Below are positions 9,434-17,572 of a DNA stretch of 54,644 nucleotides, one piece after another. The position numbers were made by a program, and so were the translations under genes. Positions within the stretch are counted from its first letter, which is position 1. Each line of letters opens with the position of its first letter. Under the pieces are notes generated by a model, which was not told the DNA's origin, did not search any database, and was given only the letters and a program-made list of their open reading frames with translations. This stretch comes from Candidatus Omnitrophota bacterium. GTDB lineage: Bacteria > Hinthialibacterota > Hinthialibacteria > Hinthialibacterales > JAKPRU01. The stretch spans positions 1-54,644 of the forward strand of contig JAKQSI010000013.1 of NCBI GenBank assembly GCA_029570205.1, given 5' to 3'.

Positions 9434-10357
9434 ATGTCGAAACTCAGCCGACGCGAATTTTTGAGTATCAGCACGAAACTGTGCGCCATGATGGGCCTTG
9501 GGGCTGGTGCGGTTCCCCGAATGGCCGAAGCCCTGGGACAGCTCGCCGCCGGCAATCCGCCCGTCCTGTGGCTGCAGGGGCTGAGCTGTTCCGGCTGTTC
9601 CCTGTCGTTTCTCAACTCGGAGGATCCCGGCCCCGGCGAGATTCTCACAAAGTTCATCTCTCTGATCTTCCATTCGACCCTTTCCACTGCGACCGGCGAT
9701 ACGGCGATGAAAATAGTCCAGGAAACTATGCAACGAGGCGGATTTTTTCTGGTGGTCGAGGGAGCCATCCCCGCCGGGATGCCCGAGGCCTGCCTGATGC
9801 GCCATGAACCGGTTTCGGCGCTGGTTTCTCGTGCCGCTCGAAAAGCGCAGATGGTAATCGCCATCGGTTCATGCGCGGCGTTCGGAGGAATCCCTGCCGC
9901 CGACAACAACCCCACGGGTGCGACCAGTGTTCCCGCATTTTTGAAAAATGAAGGGATTACTGTTCCGACGATTGTTCTCCCCGGATGCCCTTGTCATCCC
10001 GATTGGTTCGTCGGCACACTGGCGCACGTCTTGAAATTCGGTGGTCCCGAGCTGGACGATCTCGGACGTCCGAAGGTGTTCTTCAGCAAGATTGTCCATG
10101 AACAATGCCCCCGTTTCACCGACTACGAACGGGAAAAATTTGCCGGGACTTTTTCACAGGATGGGTGCCTGTTCAAACTGGGTTGTCTCGGCCCGAACAC
10201 GCGTGCGGATTGCACATTACGATACTGGAACTCCCGCACCAATACCTGTATCAAGGCCGGATCGCCCTGTATCGGCTGTGCCTCGGAATCGTTCGCGAGA
10301 AAGGCCGAATTCCCGTTCTACACGAAGATCGCCGGAACATCGCTGCCGAAAAAGTAA
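9434..10357 (+). CDS. [NiFe] hydrogenase small subunit, Tat-exported
   Basis: Electron-transfer subunit with three Fe-S clusters, 307 residues. The signal SRREFLS (residues 5-11) with a hydrophobic stretch to about residue 34 is a Tat signal that would carry the folded heterodimer to the periplasm. Proximal-cluster ligands include C52 and C55 (SCSGC), GSCAAFGG and PGCPCHP. Later CLFKLGCLGPNTRADC and SPCIGC bind the distal and medial clusters. I chose the ATG at 9434 because GGAG lies 9 bases upstream, which also puts the twin arginines near the start. There is no C-terminal membrane helix, so the electron acceptor is unclear. Confidence 0.95.
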   Translation: MSKLSRREFLSISTKLCAMMGLGAGAVPRMAEALGQLAAGNPPVLWLQGLSCSGCSLSFLNSEDPGPGEILTKFISLIFHSTLSTATGDTAMKIVQETMQRGGFFLVVEGAIPAGMPEACLMRHEPVSALVSRAARKAQMVIAIGSCAAFGGIPAADNNPTGATSVPAFLKNEGITVPTIVLPGCPCHPDWFVGTLAHVLKFGGPELDDLGRPKVFFSKIVHEQCPRFTDYEREKFAGTFSQDGCLFKLGCLGPNTRADCTLRYWNSRTNTCIKAGSPCIGCASESFARKAEFPFYTKIAGTSLPKK

Positions 10358-10391
10358 TTCCCGGCCTTCTAAGAAATCTCGCCCATCGAAC

Positions 10392-10446
10392 GGCACAGAG
10401 GCCTGTCCCACTGGCCTGTCCCACCAGTAGGCCAGGCGTCCCTGCC
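10392..10446. repeat. Inverted copy of the 1-207 composite hairpin
   Basis: GCACAGAGGCCTGTCC followed by a CCAGTAGGCCAGGCGTC stretch is the reverse complement of the pair of hairpins seen at 154-207. It lies between the hydrogenase and sat, so both hairpins travel together. Confidence 0.7.
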
Positions 10447-10535
10447 CGACGGTTGGCGTGAATACTGGAAAATTTGCACCCCGCGTCGTAACCTGCATTC
10501 CCGGAAATAATTGCCATGAAAGTGAGACAGGTGTA

Positions 10536-11729
10536 ATGATCAAACCCCATGGAACGGATACGTTGAATCCGTTGTATGTTCAAAACGAAAATCAGCGAAA
10601 TGAATTACTGAAGGAGGCCGAATCGCTGCCGTCCCTTGTTGTTTCCTCGGCTGCCGCGGCCAATGCGGTCATGCTGGGGAGCGGGTATTTCAATCCGCTC
10701 AAGGGCTATATGAACCGCGCAGACAGCCTCCGTGTCGCGGAAAACATGCGCACCACCGATGGCCTGTTCTGGCCGGTCCCGATTGTGAACGTGGTAAATA
10801 ACGCCGATGGGATCAAAGGCGCAAAGCGGATCGCCCTGCGAGACCCGAATGTGGATGGAAATCCGGTCCTCGCCATCCAGACCGTGGAAACGATTGAAGA
10901 ATTCACCAATGATGACATGAAGTGGATGACCGAAAAAATCTTTCGGACAACCGATCCAAACCATCCGGGAGTTGCCGCATTCAATTCCGTCGGAAACGTT
11001 GTTATCTCCGGCCCCATTCAAGTTCTCAATTTCTCCTATTTTGGGAAGGAATTTCCGGAGACGTTCCGGACCGCCTGTCAAATCCGCGAAGAAATGAAGA
11101 AGCTCGGCTGGGAAAAAGTCGTCGCGTTCCAGACCCGGAATCCTATGCACCTGGCGCACGAGGAATTGTGCCGCATGGCTCACAAAGCCGTAAACGCGGA
11201 CGGCATTCTGATTCACATGCTTCTCGGCAGACTGAAAAAAGGCGACATTCCGGCGGATGTCCGGGATGCCTGCATTCGTAAAATGGTAGAACTGTATTTC
11301 CCGCCGAATACAGTTCTGGTAACCGGTTATGGATTCGACATGCTCTATGCCGGGCCGCGTGAGGCCGTGCTTCATGCTGTTTTCCGTCAGAACGCGGGCT
11401 GCACTCACCTGATCGTGGGTCGCGATCATGCCGGGGTGGGTGATTACTACGGCCCGTTTGACGCCCAGGCGATTTTCCGGGAGGAGGTCCCGCCGGGAGC
11501 GCTACAGATCAACATTTTCGAGGCCGACCACACGGCCTGGTCCAGGAAACTGGGGCGTGTGGTGATGATGCGCGATGTGCCGGATCACACCAAAGAAGAC
11601 TTTATTTTGCTTTCCGGCACAAAGGTCCGCGAGATGCTCTCCCGGGGCGAGGCTCCACCGCCGGAGTTCTCCCGCCCGGAAGTGGCACAAATCCTGATGC
11701 AGTATTACCGGTCCACACAGGAGCAATAA
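10536..11729 (+). CDS. sat: Sulfate adenylyltransferase (ATP sulfurylase)
   Basis: Makes adenosine 5'-phosphosulfate from ATP and sulfate, the first step of sulfate activation. The 397-residue product is of the single-chain Sat type. It carries the ATP-binding motifs QTRNPMHLAH (residues 199-208) and GRDHAG (295-300), plus a late SGTKVREML. No APS kinase domain is fused. The ATG at 10536 has only a weak AGG upstream; an earlier in-frame start at 10458 lies in repeat DNA. No APS reductase or APS kinase gene is in the window, so the sequence cannot separate assimilation from dissimilation. Confidence 0.95.
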   Translation: MIKPHGTDTLNPLYVQNENQRNELLKEAESLPSLVVSSAAAANAVMLGSGYFNPLKGYMNRADSLRVAENMRTTDGLFWPVPIVNVVNNADGIKGAKRIALRDPNVDGNPVLAIQTVETIEEFTNDDMKWMTEKIFRTTDPNHPGVAAFNSVGNVVISGPIQVLNFSYFGKEFPETFRTACQIREEMKKLGWEKVVAFQTRNPMHLAHEELCRMAHKAVNADGILIHMLLGRLKKGDIPADVRDACIRKMVELYFPPNTVLVTGYGFDMLYAGPREAVLHAVFRQNAGCTHLIVGRDHAGVGDYYGPFDAQAIFREEVPPGALQINIFEADHTAWSRKLGRVVMMRDVPDHTKEDFILLSGTKVREMLSRGEAPPPEFSRPEVAQILMQYYRSTQEQ

Positions 11730-11740
11730 GAACCGGGGGC

Positions 11741-12051
11741 TGGTGTTGTGTAAATGAATAGTCTTGACAGTATCGTCATTTGGAGCCTCGCTCCGGCGGG
11801 ACCGGTGATTGGGTCAAGAAACGGGCTGAAACTGGGGCCACCGGCAAGATGCCGGTGCCACCCGGTAAATCCCCGTTAATCGGGTGGCACAGGCTTCCAG
11901 CCTGTGGTTGTTTCTTAGGAGCGAAGCGTGGCAGTCTCGCCGTTCGAACGAGCAACCCTGAGATCGCCACGTCGCCGCCCTTCGCAGACTCCGGGCGGCT
12001 CCTCGCGATGACGTAACACGCTGTAAAGGCAACTCGGTTACACGACACCAG
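11741..12051. mobile_element. MITE-like element, copy A (interrupted)
   Basis: Starts TGGTGTTGTGTAA and ends TTACACGACACCA, a 13-bp terminal inverted repeat with one mismatch. The interior matches copy B (30826-30982), including CGAAGCGTGGCA, CTCGCCGTTCG and GCAGACTCCGGGCGGCTCCTCG, but about 137 bp of other repeat DNA (11782-11917) interrupts it. No coding capacity. It fills the 350-base gap between sat and the next gene. Confidence 0.75.
11782..11917. repeat. Nested hairpin cluster inside MITE-like copy A
   Basis: Contains GGAGC-CTC-GCTCC, then CACCGGCA-AGA-TGCCGGTG (11839-11857), then CACAGGCT-TCC-AGCCTGTG (11888-11906). The last two form the pair also seen at 42995-43138 and, in inverted order, near 49385-49450. 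Copy B is uninterrupted at the same point, so the cluster inserted later. Confidence 0.75.
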
Positions 12052-12080
12052 ACATAATCCTGGCTTAAGGAGGATCGGCA

Positions 12081-14273
12081 ATGTGGCATTCCAATAGGAC
12101 ACAGAAAACCGGAAAGATTTATTCCGCACTTGTGGCGGGAATCCTGATTTGTCTGGTTCAAATCGCGACCTCCGATCCGACCGCTATCCGCATCAACGGA
12201 AATTTCGAGCAGGTCTTGCCGGACGGTCGGCTGAAGGGATGGACCTGCACAACCGATGGGGAAGACCCCGCCGCCCTGATCGCTTTCGCAACCAATACAG
12301 CCTCCCATGCCATTCGCATTACCTCTCGCGGCCATAACGTGGAATGGGCTTCCGAGAAGATTCCAGTCCCGGCGGACATGGATGCCCGCCTGCGATTTCG
12401 CATTCAGGCGTCTGGCGAACGACATTGGGCCTTCTCCCTCAAGTTATGTGCTTGCGTTCTCACCTTTTTCAACGCCGACGGCGCGGTCATTTCCGATGTC
12501 TCAAAGGAAATCCACCTTCTGCGAACCGATGGCTGGTCCTGTGACGGCTTTCGATTCACCACTCCCAAAGAGACGAATTCAGTGCAAATCTTGTTTCGTT
12601 CTTCCTGGCCGCCTGTGGGAACGCCGGAGGGCGCCGCGTCCGAACTCGCCCGGTTCTGGTATGGAACGGGCGAGGGCCATCCGGGGGAATACCTGATTGA
12701 TGATATTGCTTTCGAACCGCCTCAGAAGTATCTCCCGACTGACCCAAAGAACGGCGTTCTGCGTGTTTACACGGTTGACGGACGAACCGGAGAGGAGATC
12801 CCGGCGCGAATCCTCATTCCAAGTTCCCCAAACCTCAAGCTCGACACATATCAATTCTCCGAGATCAACGGCTTCATCGGACGTGAGCGAGCGCCGATCA
12901 CGGTGGAATTGCCCGCCGGTTTGCACCGAATCCGCGCCGTTCGCGGATTCTTATGCAAACCGGTAGACCAGGAAATCCCCATTGCCGCCGGTGAAACAGC
13001 GGATGCGACTCTTGCCTTCACTGAAGTGGAGCCTGGGAATCGGCGTTGGCATGGGCAATGGCAAGCCGGAGATCATCACCTGCATTTGTTCTTTCACGGT
13101 AACACTCGTTATCCGCTGATGACCATCCCGGATGTGTGTCATATTGCGCAGGCAGAAGGGCTTGACTACATTTCACTTCAAGCCGAAATGGCATGGGTAA
13201 AACAGTATGTGGAGAACAATCCCGACTATGTCTATGACGATCTGATTTGCGAAGTTGCGCATGAGATTACAACGGATTTCTGGGGACATGTGAATTATAT
13301 TAACGTAAAACATATCCCTGATCTTCCGGCGCCCCTCGCGCTCTGGCCCGCAAACTGTACCTTCCGAGAGGAGGTAGAGAAATACGGAGGATTCCTGATA
13401 TACACCCACCCGTTCGGCGACATGACCGATGAGAACACAGCCCGGCAACTGGCCGATCACAGAATCGGCCTCATTGCGCGGGAATTGCCGATTGATTTAT
13501 TATTGGGACAACAGACATTGGTAGACATGCTCTCGAGTGAAGGGGTTTACGACTTGCCATACAAGATGCGGACCCTGGAGCGCCTCTGGAATCTCGGATT
13601 TCGATTCGGTGTAGGAGGCTCTTCCGATTGCTACGTCGATCAGGGCATAATTACTCCCGGCGGATTCCGAACGTATGTCCATGCAGAGAAAAATGATTTC
13701 GATTCTATCGCCCAAGCCTGTCGCGATGGACACACCTTCGCTACAAACGGCCCGTTACTGGATCTGAAAGTAAACAGCCGGATCCCGGGGGACGAGATCC
13801 GCCTCGACTCCCCTGGAAAGGTTGCCGTGCAAGTCACCGCCCATTCCTGGTGGGGCCTTGAAAAACTGGAGATTGTGAATAACGGCAATGTCGTTTTTCA
13901 CCGTGATAGCCCCCAGGAGATAGAAATCGGGCTGAACCACACATTATCTATTAAAGAAAGCGGCTGGATTTACGCGCGTGTGTGGGGACCTCCATCCGAT
14001 GAATTGTGCAACACCCTATCCAATACCCAATTCGCCATGACCAGCCCGATCTGGATTACGGTAGCCGACCGACCACAGGAAATTCATCAGGAGAACGTCG
14101 AATTCTTCCGCGATTGGCTTCATGCAGTCGAGAAAGCGTTGCCGGGATATCGCGAAAGACTCACCGCAGCCGGAGAATTCGGCTCGGAGGAACATTTACG
14201 GAAGTGCGAAGAACAAGCGCGGGAGCTCATCGAGAAGGCAATGGGGAGGTTGGAGGAGATTGCGAGACGCTGA
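12081..14273 (+). CDS. Secreted CehA/McbA-like PHP-family metallohydrolase
   Basis: 730-residue exported protein with a hydrophobic signal at residues 12-31. The first 230 residues look like a beta-sandwich carbohydrate-binding region. A PHP metal-dependent domain follows, with GDHHLHL near residue 330, AEGLDYISLQ after it, and YTHPFGD near 441, in the pattern of CehA/McbA proteins. The C-terminus contains a beta domain (AVQVTAHSWWGLEKLEIVNNG) and a helical tail. AAGGAGGAT precedes the ATG. Likely a hydrolase acting on an extracellular ester or glycan; the true substrate is unknown. Confidence 0.8.
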   Translation: MWHSNRTQKTGKIYSALVAGILICLVQIATSDPTAIRINGNFEQVLPDGRLKGWTCTTDGEDPAALIAFATNTASHAIRITSRGHNVEWASEKIPVPADMDARLRFRIQASGERHWAFSLKLCACVLTFFNADGAVISDVSKEIHLLRTDGWSCDGFRFTTPKETNSVQILFRSSWPPVGTPEGAASELARFWYGTGEGHPGEYLIDDIAFEPPQKYLPTDPKNGVLRVYTVDGRTGEEIPARILIPSSPNLKLDTYQFSEINGFIGRERAPITVELPAGLHRIRAVRGFLCKPVDQEIPIAAGETADATLAFTEVEPGNRRWHGQWQAGDHHLHLFFHGNTRYPLMTIPDVCHIAQAEGLDYISLQAEMAWVKQYVENNPDYVYDDLICEVAHEITTDFWGHVNYINVKHIPDLPAPLALWPANCTFREEVEKYGGFLIYTHPFGDMTDENTARQLADHRIGLIARELPIDLLLGQQTLVDMLSSEGVYDLPYKMRTLERLWNLGFRFGVGGSSDCYVDQGIITPGGFRTYVHAEKNDFDSIAQACRDGHTFATNGPLLDLKVNSRIPGDEIRLDSPGKVAVQVTAHSWWGLEKLEIVNNGNVVFHRDSPQEIEIGLNHTLSIKESGWIYARVWGPPSDELCNTLSNTQFAMTSPIWITVADRPQEIHQENVEFFRDWLHAVEKALPGYRERLTAAGEFGSEEHLRKCEEQARELIEKAMGRLEEIARR

Positions 14274-14280
14274 CTCATCC

Positions 14281-14478
14281 CACCGGCAAGATGCCGGTGC
14301 CACCCGCAAGGGACCCTCACCCCAACCCTTTCCCGGAAACAGAGGGAGAAAGAAAAGGCTCTACCGGTGTAGCGGCAATTCCCATGCGGGCAATTCGTGA
14401 ATTACCTCTACAGCCATCCCTCCGACAAAAGTCATCACCCACGAAACACTCTATCGTCATTCCGGCGAAAGCCGGAAT
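14281..14478. repeat. Hairpin cluster between convergent genes
   Basis: CACCGGCAAGATGCCGGTG at 14281-14299, a CCTCACCCCAACCCTTTCCCGG tract near 14317, and ATTCCGGC-GAAA-GCCGGAAT at 14459-14478. The three families occur in the same order as in other clusters. The rest of the 219-base gap has nothing recognisable. Confidence 0.8.
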
Positions 14479-14492
14479 CCAGGCCGATCTGT

Positions 14493-16154
14493 CTACTTCC
14501 CCCCGACCTTAAAGTCCGCCTCTACAATTTCGCTGTCCTTATACCCCAACCGGCACGCCACGGCTCGGAGATGCACGCTGTTCTCCAGGCGGAACGGCTG
14601 CGAGTAAAGTAGCCAATGGGGTTTCTCGCCGGTGTCCGTTGTATAAGCGATGGAGGAACCTTCTGTGGGGCAGCTGATTTCAACTAACACCGGCTTTTCA
14701 AATGTGCCTCCCGCCGGAACAATTCTCGGCGATTCGGTTACGGACCACACGCCGCCGGGTCGGACACGCTCATTCAATTCATCCTCCGGGACGAATGCGA
14801 GATCGTCGATCCCGTCCATCCATTTCTTCAGCGCCTTCCGCATCCTCTTCAATACGGGACGGCATTCACGCCGAGCCGCGAGGTTGTTGATCTCATGCGG
14901 GTCCTGCGTGATATCGTACAATTCCTCTTTCGGCTTTTCGGGGAGGAAAAACAGTTTTTGCGGTCCCTTCAGTTCGCCGGTTTTATTCAGCAGACGCATT
15001 TCCTGCATCGTCGGCATCTCCTCCATATAATGAATGTACTGCGCATACGGTTTTCCCGGCTGGAAATTGCGGATGTACTTGTACTGTTTGTCGCGGACGG
15101 CGCGAATGATATCGTACGTTTCATCCATGCGGTCCCGTGCGCCATAGATGTACTTGCGTGGAGGCGTGTCCTGTTCGCCGAGAAAGGCCTGCCCCTGCAG
15201 GGTCTTCGGAACGGGAATACCGGCTATTGAAAGAACCGTAGGCGCAAAATCTACAAAACTGACCAGGCGGTCGGATGTGGTTCCCGGCTCGATCACACCC
15301 GGCCAGCGGATAATGAACGGTACATGAAGGCCCGAATCATAAAGCCAGCGTTTCGCCCGAGGTAATCCACGACCGTGATCGCTGAAAAAGAACACAACCG
15401 TATTCTCTGCAAGCCCATCCTCTTCCAATTGCTTCAAAAGGTCGCCAATCTTGTAATCCATCGCCGTAACCAGGTCGTAATACCGTGCCCAGTCATTTCG
15501 AGTAATCGGCGTGTCGGGATAATAGGGGGGAACCCTGGCGTCGTCGGGATTGTGTCGCTCTTCCGGTTTGAGAGCCGCGATATTCTTTGCAAAATCTTCC
15601 GGAGCGGCGCGAATCTCGCTCTCATGAGTAACCGTCTGATTAAACACGGCAAAGAACGGCGTGTTCGCCGGTCGATTGCGCCAGTGGGATACTCGGCTGC
15701 ATTCATCCCACGCCGTGATCGGCGAATCGAAATTGTAGTCGGTCTTGAAATTATTCGTGCAGTAATACCCCGCCGCGCGCAAGTATTCCGGGAAACATTT
15801 CACATAGGAAGGAGGCACACCCTGGCAACGCATAGGATGGGTTCCAATCGAACACGGATACATGCCGGTAATCAATGCGGAGCGACTCGGCGCACAAACC
15901 CCGGCAACGGAAAAAGCATTGCTGTACCGAACCCCCTGTAATGCAAGCCGGTCGATATTCGGAGTGATCGCCCACGTATCCCCGTAGCATCCGAGATCGG
16001 GACTCATATCCTCCGTGGTGAGCCAGAGGATATTGGGGCGGCCGACTTGTTCACTCCGAACACCGGCGGGAGACATCACACTCATTGCCGCCGCGCAGGC
16101 CGTCCCATAAAGAAAATCGCGCCGATTCATCCGAAAACCGTTTTCCTCGTTCAT
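14493..16154 (-). CDS. Tat-exported sulfatase with C-terminal beta domain
   Basis: Arylsulfatase-family enzyme, 553 residues, that removes sulfate esters from a carbohydrate or aryl substrate. Twin-arginine signal NRRDFLYG at residues 10-17. The formylglycine motif CAPSR begins at C87; metal ligands TTEDM (47-50) and FSDHGRGLPRAK fit the alkaline phosphatase-like fold. After about residue 465 the chain resembles the chitobiase/beta-hexosaminidase C-terminal domain (VEISCPTEGSSIAYTTDTGE). The ATG at 16154 has GGAG 8 bases upstream; a GTG directly before it is also in frame. Maturation needs a formylglycine-generating enzyme, not seen here. Confidence 0.93.
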   Translation of the reverse strand: MNEENGFRMNRRDFLYGTACAAAMSVMSPAGVRSEQVGRPNILWLTTEDMSPDLGCYGDTWAITPNIDRLALQGVRYSNAFSVAGVCAPSRSALITGMYPCSIGTHPMRCQGVPPSYVKCFPEYLRAAGYYCTNNFKTDYNFDSPITAWDECSRVSHWRNRPANTPFFAVFNQTVTHESEIRAAPEDFAKNIAALKPEERHNPDDARVPPYYPDTPITRNDWARYYDLVTAMDYKIGDLLKQLEEDGLAENTVVFFFSDHGRGLPRAKRWLYDSGLHVPFIIRWPGVIEPGTTSDRLVSFVDFAPTVLSIAGIPVPKTLQGQAFLGEQDTPPRKYIYGARDRMDETYDIIRAVRDKQYKYIRNFQPGKPYAQYIHYMEEMPTMQEMRLLNKTGELKGPQKLFFLPEKPKEELYDITQDPHEINNLAARRECRPVLKRMRKALKKWMDGIDDLAFVPEDELNERVRPGGVWSVTESPRIVPAGGTFEKPVLVEISCPTEGSSIAYTTDTGEKPHWLLYSQPFRLENSVHLRAVACRLGYKDSEIVEADFKVGGK

Positions 16155-16175
16155 CACGTCATCTCCTGTCCTGTA

Positions 16176-17255
16176 TTAAACCGGTCCGCCCAGAAAGCCC
16201 TCATGGTAAAAGACCGGCCGATAGCCGTGTTCTGTCACAAAACGGATGGCCGCATCCAGACGCTGGGCGTGGTCCGGTATGTAGCTTACGTAGAAAGGCC
16301 AGAAATACTGCTCATGCGTGAACAGGTCCATAATCTCCGCGGTATTCGGATCCTGGCTGAGCGGTTCCAGTGTGGAAACAATTTGCTCAATCGGCACATT
16401 GTTACAAACAACGTCTACTCGTGAGAACACAATTCCACTGTCGAAATCCATTAACGCATCGTGCCGGGAAAGATACTCCGAGCGCACATCATCCAGGCAG
16501 TAATTGACATCCCAGCCTCTGTCGTTCGGAACAAAATAGCCGCTCAGCACACGCACACCCCGCTCATACAGCGGTTTAAACAGCGGCGGCGGAATCATTC
16601 CCCAATGAATCACTGTCGGCGGCGAAAGAGTCTGCTCTCCTGCAAATCGAATAATCTGCTCGCTGACTTGATCCAGATCGCCGATCAGTTGTTTTTCGGA
16701 TGCGTACTGGTACGGACGGTCGGGATCGTTCGCATAGGCATGAAAAGCCAGACGGAGCCAATCGGCATTGTCTTTCCATTCACCTTTGTAGCGATCCGGG
16801 AATTGGAGCAGATCGAATCCGTCTCCTGTCGTGTAATAGATATTCAATACAAAGCGCGCGCCATATCGCTTGTGCAGTCCCCGGAGAATGTTCAGATAGA
16901 AACAGTCGAAAAGAGAAGCATATTGTTTCTGGGCGACATCCCGAAGGAAGAAACTGTTGTCGTCGATGGAGAACCGATAGCGCGGCTTGGAGAACCGATC
17001 CCAGACAACCCTGATTCGATGTTCCTGCCGGCCCAGGCTTCCCTGGGAGACAGCGACGATATCCGTTTCTCGTTCCCGCAGGACGCTATACACAAGGAAT
17101 CGATTCCCCTCCCTGCGTGCCGGAACTCCGTTGACCGTCACGGTATCGCGTAACGGCGCATTCCCGACCACCTGAATCCGCAGGCCACCCTGCGTGTCCT
17201 CGCCGTGCCGATGATTCAACACGGCTCCATGAAAAGGTTCTTCGATTGTCAACAT
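16176..17255 (-). CDS. Polysaccharide deacetylase-like protein with Ig-like N-domain
   Basis: 359 residues from the ATG at 17255 (GGAGG 11 bases upstream). Residues 1-90 read as an Ig-like beta domain (LTIEEPFHGAVLNHRHGE, VTVNGVPARREGNRF). The rest begins RFSIDDNSFFLRD, with the aspartates typical of a NodB/polysaccharide-deacetylase-like barrel, then FVLNIYYTTG and LRLAFHAYAND. The open frame extends upstream with a Tat-like stretch (VRRAVLHCRGFLARAMGTAGF) but no good start in that frame; a well-placed ATG at 17373 is one base out of frame. The true gene may therefore be longer with a frameshift in its signal sequence. It follows the glycan theme of its neighbours. Function is inferred from weak motifs. 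Confidence 0.6.
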   Translation of the reverse strand: MLTIEEPFHGAVLNHRHGEDTQGGLRIQVVGNAPLRDTVTVNGVPARREGNRFLVYSVLRERETDIVAVSQGSLGRQEHRIRVVWDRFSKPRYRFSIDDNSFFLRDVAQKQYASLFDCFYLNILRGLHKRYGARFVLNIYYTTGDGFDLLQFPDRYKGEWKDNADWLRLAFHAYANDPDRPYQYASEKQLIGDLDQVSEQIIRFAGEQTLSPPTVIHWGMIPPPLFKPLYERGVRVLSGYFVPNDRGWDVNYCLDDVRSEYLSRHDALMDFDSGIVFSRVDVVCNNVPIEQIVSTLEPLSQDPNTAEIMDLFTHEQYFWPFYVSYIPDHAQRLDAAIRFVTEHGYRPVFYHEGFLGGPV

Positions 17256-17572
17256 GGGTCCCGATGCCTCCGTGGAGGAAATGAATGTACCGGCCGGTGC
17301 GAATCCGGCTGTGCCCATGGCGCGGGCCAAAAATCCGCGACAATGGAGAACTGCCCGTCGAACCGTCTTGCATCTTCTCCTGTCTGCCGGTTGATTCTCA
17401 AACTGGCGGAGTCGCAAGATCGCTCCGAATAGGATCGAAGGAGCATACCAGATCCGTGAGTGGCATTCCATATTCTCTCAGTGTTCTCTGGGAAGGACCT
17501 TGAACACTAGCCGCATCTGAAAAAATCTGTGAAAGTATCCCCAAAACGTACAATCAAAGGAGTGACCAAGCG
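17256..17572. other. Divergent gap, possible lost signal-peptide region
   Basis: The minus-strand half continues the frame of the deacetylase-like gene up to about 17471 and holds CAGGAG plus an out-of-frame ATG at 17373. The plus-strand half should carry the promoter of the next oxidoreductase. I could not identify -35/-10 boxes with confidence. Confidence 0.4.

Noticed and set aside
10536-11729. Evidence for dissimilatory sulfate reduction
   Set aside because: Sat alone does not show it; no aprAB or dsrAB is in the window.
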